Source: JAHECW01 sp964641415
GTDB lineage: Bacteria; Acidobacteriota; Thermoanaerobaculia; Thermoanaerobaculales; Sulfomarinibacteraceae
Length of the DNA stretch: 22,884 nucleotides
Assembly (NCBI GenBank): GCA_964641415.1
Contig: CAZXMW010000053.1
Coordinates: forward strand, 1-22,884
Direction: 5' to 3'
Of this stretch, positions 1 through 8,182 are shown piece by piece (position 1 is the stretch's first letter; each line of letters starts with the position of its first letter). Below the pieces are notes generated by a model, which was not told the DNA's origin, did no database searches, and saw nothing but the letters and a program-made list of their open reading frames with translations. A program made the position numbers and the translations under genes.

Positions 1-25
1 CGGCCAAAACATGCTTGATTCAGTC

Positions 26-56
26 AAACCTGACCTAACCGGAGACGCAGGTTTTT
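26..56 (+). terminator. weak terminator-like hairpin with T tract
   Basis: AAACCTG (26-32) can pair with CAGGTTT (48-54). The right arm runs into TTTTT at 52-56 and an AT-rich stretch. It would end a + strand transcript entering from the left, converging on valS. The 7-bp stem with a 15-nt loop is weak, so this is tentative. Confidence 0.3.
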
Positions 57-91
57 AATTTTGAATGACGATCGCGCTCGAGTGAGATGCG

Positions 92-127
92 GTGGCAATT
101 CAAAATTGACAATTCAGAATTGAGAAT
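92..127. repeat. AT-rich intergenic repeat, copy 1 (3' of valS)
   Basis: A short AT-rich block of AATTC/AAAATTG/AATTGAG words lies just past the valS stop. Read on the valS strand it closely matches the block just past the topA stop (about 5646-5684), with the shared order CTCAATTCT, AATT, ATTTTG, ATTG, CA, CGC. A third, shorter relative lies 5' of fmt. These stand out sharply from the GC-rich surroundings. Confidence 0.55.
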
Positions 128-130
128 CGG

Positions 131-2767
131 CTAATCGGGCATCTCGTCGGCGAGCTCGACCACGATGCTGAAGCGGTGGCCCTCGGCCCCGTCGCCATCG
201 GTGATCGCAACCACATCCGGCTCGACGTTGCCGGCCCGCAGCACGTCGTCGAGGACCGGCGCCAGAGCCTGACGGTGGCGCTCGGGGCCCCTGATCTCGA
301 GCTTCGACACCGGCCAGCGGAGGCTCTTCTGGGCCTTGGTCTTGGTCCCGCGGATGGCGCTGAGCACCTCGACCGCGGCCTCGTAGGTTCCCTCGTACTC
401 GGGGCGCGGCACCCCGTCGACCTCGTCGGCGGACGGCCACGAGGCGGTGTGGACGCTGGGCTCGTCGCTCGACGCGAAGCGCCACGACCAGACCTCCTCG
501 GTGACGAAGGGAACGAAGGGGGCGAGCAAACGCAGGAAGCTGCGCAGGCCCCAGGCCAGGGCCGCCACCGCCGACCGGCGGCCGGGCGAGTCCTCGTCGG
601 CGTACGACCGCAGCTTGACGAGCTCGAGGTAGTGGTCGCAGAAGCTCCAGAACCCCTCCTCCGCGATCTGCAGCACCGACGCGTAGTCGAAGTCGTCGAA
701 GGCGCGGGTCGCCTGCTCGATCACCGTCCGCATCCGTTCGACCAGCGCCAGATCGAGCGGGTCCGAGATCGGGTCGACAGCGGGCATCTCGCCATCGCCG
801 ATGACCCGGTCGAGCTGCATGAAGACGAATCGGCTCGCGTTGAAGATCTTGGTCGTCAACCGCTTGCCGACCTTGAAAACGCCAGGGTCGAAAGCGGTAT
901 CGGTTCCGAGCCGTGCTCGAGCCGCCCAGTAACGCACCGCGTCGGACGAGTACTCGACGAGCAGGTCGTCCGGCGTGACCACGTTGCCCTTGGACTTGGA
1001 CATCTTCTTGCGGTCGGGGTCGAGGATCCAGCCCGACAAGACGACGTGGTGCCACGGGATCTCGCCCGAGTGCATCCACGCCTTGACGATGGTGTAGAAC
1101 GCCCAAGTTCGGATGATGTCGTGAGCCTGGGGTCGGATGTCCATGGGGAACAGCTTGCGGTGCCGCTCGTCGTCGACCCCCCAGTGGCTCTGGATCTGGG
1201 GCGTCAGCGATGACGTCGCCCAGGTGTCCATGACGTCCGGCTCGGGCGCGAATCCTCCCGGAACCTCCCGCCGGTCCTCGGTGAAACCGGGCGGGGTGTC
1301 GGTGAGCGGGTCGACCGGCAGGCTCGCCGCGTCGGCATAGATCGGCCGCGAGAAATCCGGCTCGCCGTCGTCGCCGACCGCGTACCAGACCGGAAAGGGC
1401 ACGCCGAAGTACCGCTGGCGCGAGATGCACCAGTCCTGGTTGAGGCCGTCGACCCAGTGGGAGTAGCGGCTCTTCATGTGGGCCGGGTGCCACTGGATCT
1501 TGTCGCCCTGGGCGAGCAGCTCGTTTTTGTGCTGCAAGACCCTGATGAACCACTGGCGGGTCGGGACGAACTCGAGCGGCCGGTCGCCTTTTTCGTAGTA
1601 CTTGACCACCTGGTCGGTCGGACGCGGCTCGCCGATGAGCGCGGCGCCGCTCCACCCGGGCAGGCTCTCGTCCTCGGCGAGAAGCTCGGCGATCCGCTTC
1701 TTCGCCTGGTTGACGTACAGCCCGGTCAGCTCGTCGTGCGCCCGCTGCGCGGCCTCCGGGTCGACGCTGCCGAACGGTGGTTCGCCAAAGCTCGCCGGCA
1801 GGATCCGACCGTCGCGTCCGATGAGCTGCTTGAGCGGCAGACCCGACGCCTTCCACCACTCGACGTCCATGGCGTCGCCGAAAGTGCAGACCATGAGGAT
1901 GCCGGTGCCCTTCTCGGGGTCGGCGTGCTCGGCGGCGACGATGGGCACCTTCGCGCCGTACAGCGGGGTGATGGCGTACCTGCCGAACAGCGGCTGATAG
2001 CGCTCGTCGTCCGGGTGGGCGACGACCGCGATGCAGGCGCCGAGCAGCTCGGGGCGGGTGGTGGCGATGAGCAGCTCGTCACCGTCCTCGATCCCGAACC
2101 GCAGGTCGTAGAACAGCCCCTGCCGCGGACGGTCCTCGACCTCGGCCTGGGCCACGGCGGTCTTGAAGTCGATGTCCCACATGGTCGGCGACTCGACGTT
2201 GTAGACCTCGCCGCGCTCGACCAGATCGAGGAAGCTGAGCTGCGACACCTTCCGACAGTGGTCGTCGATGGTCGCGTAGGGGTCGGTCCAGTCGATGGAC
2301 AGGCCGAGATGGCGCCAGAGGTCTTCGAAGGCCTGCTCGTCCTCGGCGGTGACGACGGCGCAGGCCTCGATGAAGTTCCGCCGGGAGACCTCCTCGATGC
2401 TCGCGTCCTTTGTTCCCTTCCTGGTCGGCTTCCATGTTGGATCGTACGGCAGTCGGGGGTCGCAGCGGATCCCGAGCAGGTTCTGCACCCTGCGTTCGGT
2501 GGGCAGCCCGTTGTCGTCCCAACCCATCGGGTAGGCGATGTTCTTGCCGATCATCCGCTGGTAGCGGACGATGAGATCCTGGTGCGTGTAGCTGAAGACA
2601 TGGCCGACATGCAGCGAGCCCGACACCGTCGGCGGCGGCGTGTCGACGACGAAGGTGGCGTCGCGCGGCAGGCTGTCGTCCCAGCGGTAGATCCCCCACT
2701 CGTCCCACAGCCTCCGCCACTTGTCCTCGATCTCGTGATGCTTGTACTTGCTGGGAATCTCGACCAT
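131..2767 (-). CDS. valS: valine--tRNA ligase (archaeal/rickettsial-type ValRS)
   Basis: Class I aminoacyl-tRNA synthetase that charges tRNA-Val in the cytoplasm, 878 aa. The HIGH motif is HVGH (53-56) and the KMSKS motif is intact at 588-592. The CP1 editing domain shows ATTRPE (about 235-240) and GTG...CTFGD (about 287-297). Instead of the GTDHAGIATQ segment of common bacterial ValRS it has MGWDDNGLPTERRVQN (81-96), which I know from archaeal-like ValRS such as that of Rickettsia. The C-terminus also lacks the usual coiled-coil arm. The ATG at 2767 is chosen because GGAGGAG (2771-2777) precedes it and conserved homology begins there. The frame stays open upstream but would run into topA. 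A CCCGTC/GACGGG hairpin (2787-2803) sits in the leader. Divergent from topA. Confidence 0.97.
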   Translation of the reverse strand: MVEIPSKYKHHEIEDKWRRLWDEWGIYRWDDSLPRDATFVVDTPPPTVSGSLHVGHVFSYTHQDLIVRYQRMIGKNIAYPMGWDDNGLPTERRVQNLLGIRCDPRLPYDPTWKPTRKGTKDASIEEVSRRNFIEACAVVTAEDEQAFEDLWRHLGLSIDWTDPYATIDDHCRKVSQLSFLDLVERGEVYNVESPTMWDIDFKTAVAQAEVEDRPRQGLFYDLRFGIEDGDELLIATTRPELLGACIAVVAHPDDERYQPLFGRYAITPLYGAKVPIVAAEHADPEKGTGILMVCTFGDAMDVEWWKASGLPLKQLIGRDGRILPASFGEPPFGSVDPEAAQRAHDELTGLYVNQAKKRIAELLAEDESLPGWSGAALIGEPRPTDQVVKYYEKGDRPLEFVPTRQWFIRVLQHKNELLAQGDKIQWHPAHMKSRYSHWVDGLNQDWCISRQRYFGVPFPVWYAVGDDGEPDFSRPIYADAASLPVDPLTDTPPGFTEDRREVPGGFAPEPDVMDTWATSSLTPQIQSHWGVDDERHRKLFPMDIRPQAHDIIRTWAFYTIVKAWMHSGEIPWHHVVLSGWILDPDRKKMSKSKGNVVTPDDLLVEYSSDAVRYWAARARLGTDTAFDPGVFKVGKRLTTKIFNASRFVFMQLDRVIGDGEMPAVDPISDPLDLALVERMRTVIEQATRAFDDFDYASVLQIAEEGFWSFCDHYLELVKLRSYADEDSPGRRSAVAALAWGLRSFLRLLAPFVPFVTEEVWSWRFASSDEPSVHTASWPSADEVDGVPRPEYEGTYEAAVEVLSAIRGTKTKAQKSLRWPVSKLEIRGPERHRQALAPVLDDVLRAGNVEPDVVAITDGDGAEGHRFSIVVELADEMPD

Positions 2768-2817
2768 GCGCTCCTCCGATTGCCGACCCGTCGTCCGGAC
2801 GGGAGGCAACGCGGCGC

Positions 2818-2826
2818 ATGATAGCA
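2818..2826 (-). promoter_or_regulatory. extended -10 promoter of valS
   Basis: On the - strand this reads TGCTATCAT, an extended -10 (TGn + TATCAT) that needs little -35 contact, and I see no good -35. The start of transcription would be near 2811, giving a leader of about 44 nt that contains the small hairpin and the Shine-Dalgarno sequence. Confidence 0.5.
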
Positions 2827-2958
2827 GAGGCCCCGGACCAGCCGGCAGCTTCCGCGGGTCGAGCCGCGAGCTCGTTCCTGACGGCTTAACCCGTCTCACC
2901 AGAGAAGGTTGCTGACAGCCGCCGTGATCTGTTCCGACGCCTGGGACCGGACTGGTGC

Positions 2959-2987
2959 TTGACATCGCGGCCGCCTTCGGCTCTCCT
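2959..2987 (+). promoter_or_regulatory. possible topA promoter
   Basis: A perfect TTGACA (2959-2964) is followed 17 nt later by TCTCCT, a poor -10. Transcription would start close to the ATG at 2997. If this is right, an upstream GTG at 2955 cannot be the translation start. The -10 is weak, so confidence is low. Confidence 0.3.
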
Positions 2988-2996
2988 GTGCAACCA

Positions 2997-5645
2997 ATGG
3001 CGCATGCACTGATCATCGTCGAGTCGCCGGCCAAGGCCCGCACCATCTCCCGATTCCTGGGCGACGAGTACGTCGTCGAGTCGTCCATCGGCCACATCCG
3101 GGACCTGCCGGGCGGAGCCTCGGAGATTCCCAAGAAGTTCAAGAAGGAGAAGTGGGCGCGGATCGGCGTCGACGTCGAGAACGACTTCACACCGCTCTAC
3201 GTCATCCCTGCCGGCAAGAAGAAGCAGGTCGACACCCTGAGGAAGAAGCTCAAGGGCGCCTCAGAGCTCTACCTCGCGACCGACGAGGACCGCGAGGGCG
3301 AGGCCATCGCCTGGCACCTCGTCGAGGTGCTCAAGCCGACCATCCCGATCAAGCGGCTGGTGTTCCACGAGATCACCCGGGCAGCCATCGCCAAGGCGCT
3401 GGCCGAGCCGCGGGGAATCGACGACCAGCTGGTTGCGGCTCAGGAAACCCGGCGCATCCTCGACCGGCTCGTCGGCTACAAGGTGTCGCCGGTGCTCTGG
3501 CAGAAGCTCCGGCCCAAGCTGTCGGCGGGCCGCGTGCAGTCGGTGGCGGCCCGGTTGATCGTCGCTCGCGAGGAGCAGCGGATGCGCTTCGTGGAGGCCG
3601 GTTTCAGCCGCATCGAGGCCCGGCTCGCCGCCGGCGACGGCCTGACCTTCACCGCGCGGCTCGGCGAGCTCGACGCGCGCAGGATCGGAGTCGGGAAGGA
3701 CTTCGACCCGGAGACCGGGCGCCCCAAGAACGATCGCGTGCTGGTTCTCGACAGCGAGCGGGCGGCCCGGCTGGCCGCCGAGCTGAGCGGGGCGACATTC
3801 ACTGTCGACGAGGTTCAAGAAAAGCCCTTCACCGCGCGACCGTACCCGCCGTTCATGACCTCGACCCTCCAGCAGGAGGCCGGACGCAAGCTCAGGTTCA
3901 ACGCCCAGCGCACCATGCGGGTCGCCCAGAGTCTGTACGAGAACGGTCACATCACCTACATGCGAACCGACTCCTTCACCCTGTCCGGCGAGGCCCTGAG
4001 CGCCGCTCGAGCCCAGGTGTCCGAGCTCTACGGCGGCGAGTTCCTGCCCGACAAACCGCGCACCTACCGATCCAAGTCGAAGAGCGCCCAGGAGGCCCAC
4101 GAGGCCATCCGACCCGCCGGTGACCGCTTTCGGACGCCGAAGAGCTTGGCGGGCACCCTCGACCCGGACCAGCTCAAGCTCTACGAGCTGATCTGGAAGC
4201 GCACCCTGGCGTCGCAGATGCGAGACGCCACCGGCGTGCGCACCAATGTCCGAATCTCGGCGCCAACCGCCGCCGACGGCAACGCCGTCTTCACCGCATC
4301 TGGCAAGGTCATCAGCTTCCCCGGTTTTCTTCGCGCCTACGTCGAGGGGTCCGACGACCCGCGCGCGGAGAACCTCGACCGCGAAGAGCTGCTGCCGGCG
4401 CTGCGCGAGGGACAGACCGTCGCCGCACGAAACGTCGAGGCCACTGATCACACGACCCAGCCGCCGCCCCGCTTTACCGAGGCATCGCTAGTCAAGGAGC
4501 TCGAGTCGCTCGGGATCGGGCGACCGTCGACCTATGCCAGCATCATCCAGACCATCCAGGACCGGGGCTACGTTTGGCACAAGGGCCCGGCCCTGATTCC
4601 GACCTTCACCGCCATCGCCGTGGTTCGGTTGCTCGAGAACCACCTGCCGGACCTGGTCGACTACGCCTTCACGGCGCGCATGGAGGACGAGCTCGACGCC
4701 ATCGCCAGCGGCGAACGCGAGCCGGTGCCCTGGCTCAAGGACTTCTACTTCGGCAGCGGCGGCGCCGGCAACGGCCGGCCGATCATGCGCATGGGACTGC
4801 AGCGCCTGGTCACCGAAACCAGCGACGGCATCCAGCCGAGAGAAGCGTCGAAGATCGTCATCGGCACCGCCGACGACGACGAGGTGGTCGTCCGGATCGG
4901 CCGTTACGGACCGTATGTCCAGCTCGGCGAGGAGGGTGCGAGGGCGACCGTGCCGGACGAGCTGCCGCCCGACGAGCTCACCATCGACCGGGCCCTCGAG
5001 CTCATCAGCAAGGCCGCAACCGGCGGCCGCGATCTCGGATCCCACCCCGAAACCGGCGACCGGGTGCTGGTCAAGGAGGGCCGGTACGGTCCCTATGTCC
5101 AGCTCGGCGACAACGACGGCGGCGACAAGCCCAAGATGGCCAGCCTGTGGCCCGGAATGACCCCGGACGGGATCACGCTCGACGAGGCGACGACCCTGCT
5201 GTCGTTCCCGCGCGAGGTCGGAGCGCATCCCGAAACCGGTGAGACGATCACCGCCCAGACCGGCCGCTACGGACCGTATCTCTCGATGGCTAAGGAGAAC
5301 CGGTCGCTGCCCGACCACGAGGCGCTGCTGACCGTCACGGTCGACCAAGCCGTCGCGCTCTTCAAGCAGCCCAAGGGAGGTCGGAGACGAAGCGCAGCAT
5401 CGGTGATCAAGGAGCTGGGCCCCCATCCTCAGACCGGTCACGACCTCCAGGTCAGAACCGGCCGCTACGGGCCGTACGTCACCGACGGCACGGTCAACGC
5501 GACCATCCCCAAGGCGACCGACCCCGAGTCGGTGACCCTCGAGCAGGCGGTGGAACTGATCGCGAAACGCGAACAACGGATGCGGGAGCAGGGCAAGGAC
5601 CCCCGCGCCAAGAAGAAGCGGGCGCCGCGAAAAAAGAAAGCATGA
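2997..5645 (+). CDS. topA: DNA topoisomerase I (type IA)
   Basis: Relaxes negative supercoils by transient single-strand cleavage; 882 aa. The N-terminal TOPRIM domain opens with IIVESPAKA and carries the acidic DEDREGEA motif (from about 96). The catalytic tyrosine is Tyr321 in ITYMRTDS. SAGRVQS and the lysine-rich SKSAQEAHEAIRP segment are also present. The C-terminus has no zinc ribbons. It carries four GRYGPY repeats (about residues 634, 695, 755 and 821) of the TopA C-terminal repeat type, then a lysine/arginine-rich tail. The ATG at 2997 gives the usual MxHxLIIVESPAKA start; a GTG at 2955 in the same frame is less likely. Monocistronic, divergent from valS. Confidence 0.97.
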   Translation: MAHALIIVESPAKARTISRFLGDEYVVESSIGHIRDLPGGASEIPKKFKKEKWARIGVDVENDFTPLYVIPAGKKKQVDTLRKKLKGASELYLATDEDREGEAIAWHLVEVLKPTIPIKRLVFHEITRAAIAKALAEPRGIDDQLVAAQETRRILDRLVGYKVSPVLWQKLRPKLSAGRVQSVAARLIVAREEQRMRFVEAGFSRIEARLAAGDGLTFTARLGELDARRIGVGKDFDPETGRPKNDRVLVLDSERAARLAAELSGATFTVDEVQEKPFTARPYPPFMTSTLQQEAGRKLRFNAQRTMRVAQSLYENGHITYMRTDSFTLSGEALSAARAQVSELYGGEFLPDKPRTYRSKSKSAQEAHEAIRPAGDRFRTPKSLAGTLDPDQLKLYELIWKRTLASQMRDATGVRTNVRISAPTAADGNAVFTASGKVISFPGFLRAYVEGSDDPRAENLDREELLPALREGQTVAARNVEATDHTTQPPPRFTEASLVKELESLGIGRPSTYASIIQTIQDRGYVWHKGPALIPTFTAIAVVRLLENHLPDLVDYAFTARMEDELDAIASGEREPVPWLKDFYFGSGGAGNGRPIMRMGLQRLVTETSDGIQPREASKIVIGTADDDEVVVRIGRYGPYVQLGEEGARATVPDELPPDELTIDRALELISKAATGGRDLGSHPETGDRVLVKEGRYGPYVQLGDNDGGDKPKMASLWPGMTPDGITLDEATTLLSFPREVGAHPETGETITAQTGRYGPYLSMAKENRSLPDHEALLTVTVDQAVALFKQPKGGRRRSAASVIKELGPHPQTGHDLQVRTGRYGPYVTDGTVNATIPKATDPESVTLEQAVELIAKREQRMREQGKDPRAKKKRAPRKKKA

Positions 5646-5739
5646 CTCTCAATTCTCAATTCGTAATTTTGGATTGTCATCGCGTAATCTCCGTCGCCTT
5701 TGCGATGTAATCGAGAATGAAGAATGAAGAATTGAAAAT
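5646..5739. repeat. AT-rich intergenic repeat, copy 2 (3' of topA)
   Basis: The first part (5646-5684) is the relative of the block 3' of valS. The second part (about 5712-5739) is a run of GAATGAA/GAATTGAAAATT words, partly complementary to the first, so the RNA could fold back imperfectly. It may serve as a transcription end or be a dispersed element. No ORF is supported here. Confidence 0.5.
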
Positions 5740-5768
5740 TTGACAGCTTGTCGCCAGCCGTGTAGGAT
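5740..5768 (+). promoter_or_regulatory. sigma70-type promoter of rpmG
   Basis: TTGACA (5740-5745), a 17-nt spacer and TAGGAT (5763-5768) make the best housekeeping promoter in the window. Transcription should start near 5775, about 23 nt before the rpmG ATG. Confidence 0.75.
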
Positions 5769-5797
5769 CACGCCTCGCTTCGCGTGGAGGGACCGCC

Positions 5798-5959
5798 ATG
5801 GCTGGCAAGGGACACCGGATCACCGTCAAGCTCAAGAGCACCGAGAGCCCGTACATGTACTCGGTGAAGAAGAACAAGCAGAACACCCCCGATCGCCTCG
5901 AGATCAAGAAGTACGATCCCGTCGTGCGCAAGCACGTGGTCTTCAAGGAATCGCGCTGA
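5798..5959 (+). CDS. rpmG: 50S ribosomal protein L33
   Basis: 53-aa basic protein of the large ribosomal subunit. Residues such as RITVKLKST, YSVKKNKQNTP and LEIKKYDPVVRKHVVFKE match the L33 family along its whole length. It contains no cysteine, so it is the zinc-independent (C-) form. GGAGGG (5786-5791) lies 6 nt before the ATG. The gene has its own strong promoter and a downstream hairpin with a T tract, so it is probably transcribed alone. The usual partners secE and nusG are not in the window. Confidence 0.95.
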   Translation: MAGKGHRITVKLKSTESPYMYSVKKNKQNTPDRLEIKKYDPVVRKHVVFKESR

Positions 5960-6005
5960 ACGACAGGCGGAGGGCGCGTGGCGGCGACCGCGCCGCCCGG
6001 CACAA

Positions 6006-6045
6006 CCCGGACTTCATCGGCAACACCGAAGATCCGGGCTTTTTT
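6006..6045 (+). terminator. intrinsic terminator of rpmG
   Basis: CCCGGA (6006-6011) pairs with TCCGGG (6033-6038). An inner TCGG (6017-6020)/CCGA (6026-6029) stem extends the hairpin, and six T follow at 6040-6045. This is a classic rho-independent terminator, 47 nt past the rpmG stop. Confidence 0.8.
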
Positions 6046-6139
6046 GCGTTTCGGGCCGACGATCCTCCGCGGTCGACCTCCGATCACGCGGACCCGATCG
6101 GTGGATGTCCGCCGTGGAGCTCGGCGCCGACGGCCGACC

Positions 6140-6160
6140 GCTGATCGCTGATCGCCGATC
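6140..6160. repeat. three tandem GCTGATC-like heptamers
   Basis: GCTGATC, GCTGATC and GCCGATC follow head to tail in the gap between rpmG and the HD-GYP gene, just upstream of a TATCAT that may be the -10 of that gene. Apart from the rpmG terminator and these signals, nothing else is seen in 5960-6260. Confidence 0.4.
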
Positions 6161-6171
6161 CCCAGATTCGG

Positions 6172-6177
6172 TATCAT
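6172..6177 (+). promoter_or_regulatory. possible -10 element of the HD-GYP gene
   Basis: TATCAT without a convincing -35. It would give a leader of about 78 nt. A second candidate, TAGAAT at 6221-6226, overlaps an alternative start codon and also lacks a good -35. Confidence 0.3.
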
Positions 6178-6260
6178 GTTCCCAAGACGAGCGATTCTCA
6201 TCCAGCAGAACCACTCATCTTAGAATGTTCAAAGCACCGAGGGAGGGTCGTTCCCCTACG

Positions 6261-7490
6261 ATGGGCGTGCTTCGCGAGTTTCTCGAGTTCATGGAGGCGT
6301 CGAAGCCCGAGTCGGTCGAGACGCTCATGCACCGGGTGTTACTCAAGAGCCGCAACCTGACCGGGGCCGAGGCCGGCACCATCTTCATCGTTCGCGGCAG
6401 GGGCCGGAACCGCCGCCTCGAAGCGGCGGACTCCCAGAACGACGTGGTGTCGGTCAAAACCGCCTCTTTCGTCGTGCCGATCACGACCTCGTCGATCGCC
6501 GGCTACACCGCCGCCACCGGCGAAACCGTCTTCGTCGACGACCTCTACGCGTTGTCGCGAAGCGTGCCCTACACCTTCGACCGCCGGTTCGACACGCGGC
6601 ACGGCTACCGAAGCCGGTCGATGCTGTCATTCCCGCTGGTCAACTATGACCACAAGGTGATCGGCGTCGTCCAGCTCATCAACCGGCGAACGCCGGCCAG
6701 CCGAGAGCCGTGCGCATTCACCGACCAACAGGCTGATCTCATCGTTCCGGTCAGCCACATTTTGGGCAGCGCCATCGAACGCGCGGACATGCTCGACAAG
6801 ATCAGGCGGCAGAACGTGCGCCTGAGGGAACGCAACCGAACGCTCGCAGAGCAGCGGGAGCGCATCGTGGCGCTCCAGAACGAGACCGAGGAGGCCTTCC
6901 AGCTCTCCATCAACCTTCTCGCTCGCGCCGCCGAGGTCCACGACGCCAACACCGCGTCGCACGTGCTCCGGGTCAACGAGTACTCGTACTTCATCGCCCA
7001 GCGCCTCGGAATGCCGGTCGAGTTCTGCGACGAGATCCGATACTCGGCGCAGCTCCACGACGTCGGGAAGATGAGCGTCGACGGGATGATCCTGCGCAAA
7101 CCAGGCCCGCTGGACGACGAGGAACGAGCCGAAATGAACCTCCACCCGGCCTTCGGCCACCAGATTCTCGAGGCATCGGACCGGCTGCAGATGGCGGCAG
7201 CCATCGCGCTGAACCATCACGAAAGGTGGGACGGCGGCGGCTATCCCCAGGGGCGGCGCGGCGAGGAGATCCCGATCGAGGCGAGGATCGTCGCCCTGGC
7301 CGACATCTACGACGCACTGCGATCGGCTCGGCCCTACAAAACCGGGCTGAGCCATGACCGCGCGCGCACCATCATCCTCGAGGGCGACGACCGGCTCGAT
7401 CCCGACGGTCATCTCGACCCGGACCTGGGCTTGTTGTTCGCTGAACACCATCAGGGGCTGGCACGGATCTGGGACAGCTTCGCGGATTGA
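6261..7490 (+). CDS. GAF / HD-GYP domain protein, predicted cyclic di-GMP phosphodiesterase
   Basis: 409-aa cytoplasmic signalling protein. Residues 20-165 form a GAF sensor domain (LTGAEAGTIFIV, VVQLINRR). Residues about 175-215 form a charged coiled coil. The rest is an HD-GYP domain with the full signature: HD (266-267) in LHDVGK, HPAFGHQIL, HHERWDGGGYP (319-329) and LADIYDAL. All expected metal-binding and GYP residues are present, so cyclic di-GMP hydrolysis is likely. There is no membrane segment and no phosphoreceiver, so the input is probably a small ligand at the GAF domain. The ATG at 6261 has GGGAGGG 13 nt upstream, which is long; ATG 6225 is the alternative, adding 12 residues. 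The TetR-type gene follows 41 nt later. Confidence 0.9.
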   Translation: MGVLREFLEFMEASKPESVETLMHRVLLKSRNLTGAEAGTIFIVRGRGRNRRLEAADSQNDVVSVKTASFVVPITTSSIAGYTAATGETVFVDDLYALSRSVPYTFDRRFDTRHGYRSRSMLSFPLVNYDHKVIGVVQLINRRTPASREPCAFTDQQADLIVPVSHILGSAIERADMLDKIRRQNVRLRERNRTLAEQRERIVALQNETEEAFQLSINLLARAAEVHDANTASHVLRVNEYSYFIAQRLGMPVEFCDEIRYSAQLHDVGKMSVDGMILRKPGPLDDEERAEMNLHPAFGHQILEASDRLQMAAAIALNHHERWDGGGYPQGRRGEEIPIEARIVALADIYDALRSARPYKTGLSHDRARTIILEGDDRLDPDGHLDPDLGLLFAEHHQGLARIWDSFAD

Positions 7491-7517
7491 GCCGCCCAAT
7501 CCCTGCGCCCGATCGAG

Positions 7518-7523
7518 TATCAT
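7518..7523 (+). promoter_or_regulatory. -10-like element just before the TetR gene
   Basis: TATCAT ends 8 nt before the ATG and there is no Shine-Dalgarno sequence. This spacing would yield a leaderless transcript. No good -35 is visible, and co-transcription with the HD-GYP gene is equally possible. Confidence 0.35.
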
Positions 7524-7531
7524 CCTTCGCC

Positions 7532-8182
7532 ATGGGCAAGCTCATCGACCCCGAACGCAGCCGCAGGGCCAAAGAGGCCCGCAAGGAACGCGCGGACCGG
7601 CTGTTCGCAGCCGCCAAGATGGTCTTCGTCAGAGACCCTTACTCCGAGGTCACCCTCGACACCATCGGTCAGCTCGCGGGCGTCAAACAGGGCCAGGCGT
7701 CGCTCGCGTTCCGAAGTCGCGAAGAGGTCTTCATGTCGGTCATCCGGAGCGAGCTCGAGACCTGGTACGACGAGCTCGAGGCTCGCGTGAATGCCGACAG
7801 CTCGATCCTCGAGCCGCAGGCCGCCGCCGAGCTGGTCGCGGGCCTGCTCGAAGAGCACTCCGATCTCACCCGGTTGCTCGGCTCCCTGCACGTCGTTCTC
7901 GAGCTCCACGAGGACGGCCTGGAGGTCCACCGCTTCTACCATTGGCAGCGAGAGCGTCTCCTCGGTCTCGCCGACGCGCTGGTCAAACGCCTGCCCAATG
8001 GCAACCGGTGGGACGTCTTCGACGCCCTCTACCGCGCCGAGGTGACGGCCGGGGCCGTCCACCCGTTGAGCCGGCCGGTCGGAAACCTGTCGATCGATCT
8101 GGTGGCGGACGACCACCAGATCTTCGCGCTCGACCTCGCGGACGAGGTCCGGCGCGTCGTTCTCGACAGCCTCAACGGCTGA
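7532..8182 (+). CDS. TetR/AcrR-like transcriptional regulator
   Basis: 216 aa. The N-terminal helix-turn-helix (about 20-68) follows the TetR plan: RLFAAAKMVFV, then VTLDTIGQLAGVKQGQASLAFRSREEVF, where TetR proteins have AGVs.gtlY.yF.sKe.L. The tyrosine/phenylalanine positions deviate (SLAF), so this is a divergent member. The rest is helical and acidic, as expected for a ligand-binding and dimer domain, with no recognisable ligand signature. The ATG at 7532 is chosen because homology begins soon after it; no ribosome-binding site is seen. The stop TGA (8180-8182) directly abuts the stop of the convergent DUF4388 gene. Its target is unknown; the palindrome upstream of the EtfD-like gene is the only TetR-style operator I noticed in the window. 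Confidence 0.8.
   Translation: MGKLIDPERSRRAKEARKERADRLFAAAKMVFVRDPYSEVTLDTIGQLAGVKQGQASLAFRSREEVFMSVIRSELETWYDELEARVNADSSILEPQAAAELVAGLLEEHSDLTRLLGSLHVVLELHEDGLEVHRFYHWQRERLLGLADALVKRLPNGNRWDVFDALYRAEVTAGAVHPLSRPVGNLSIDLVADDHQIFALDLADEVRRVVLDSLNG

Noticed and set aside
114..1859. Long open frames overlapping valS in other frames, on both strands
   Set aside because: They are Arg/Ala/Gly/Pro-rich shadow translations typical of GC-rich coding DNA, with no recognisable domain. valS is certain in the same place.
2768..3190. N-terminal extension of valS by 141 codons
   Set aside because: It would overlap the conserved TOPRIM start of topA, has no homology to ValRS, and a good Shine-Dalgarno sequence precedes the inner ATG at 2767.
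6105..6260. Longer N-terminus of the HD-GYP protein
   Set aside because: The extra 52 residues have no similarity to anything and lie over promoter-like and heptamer-repeat sequence; GAF homology starts after 6261.
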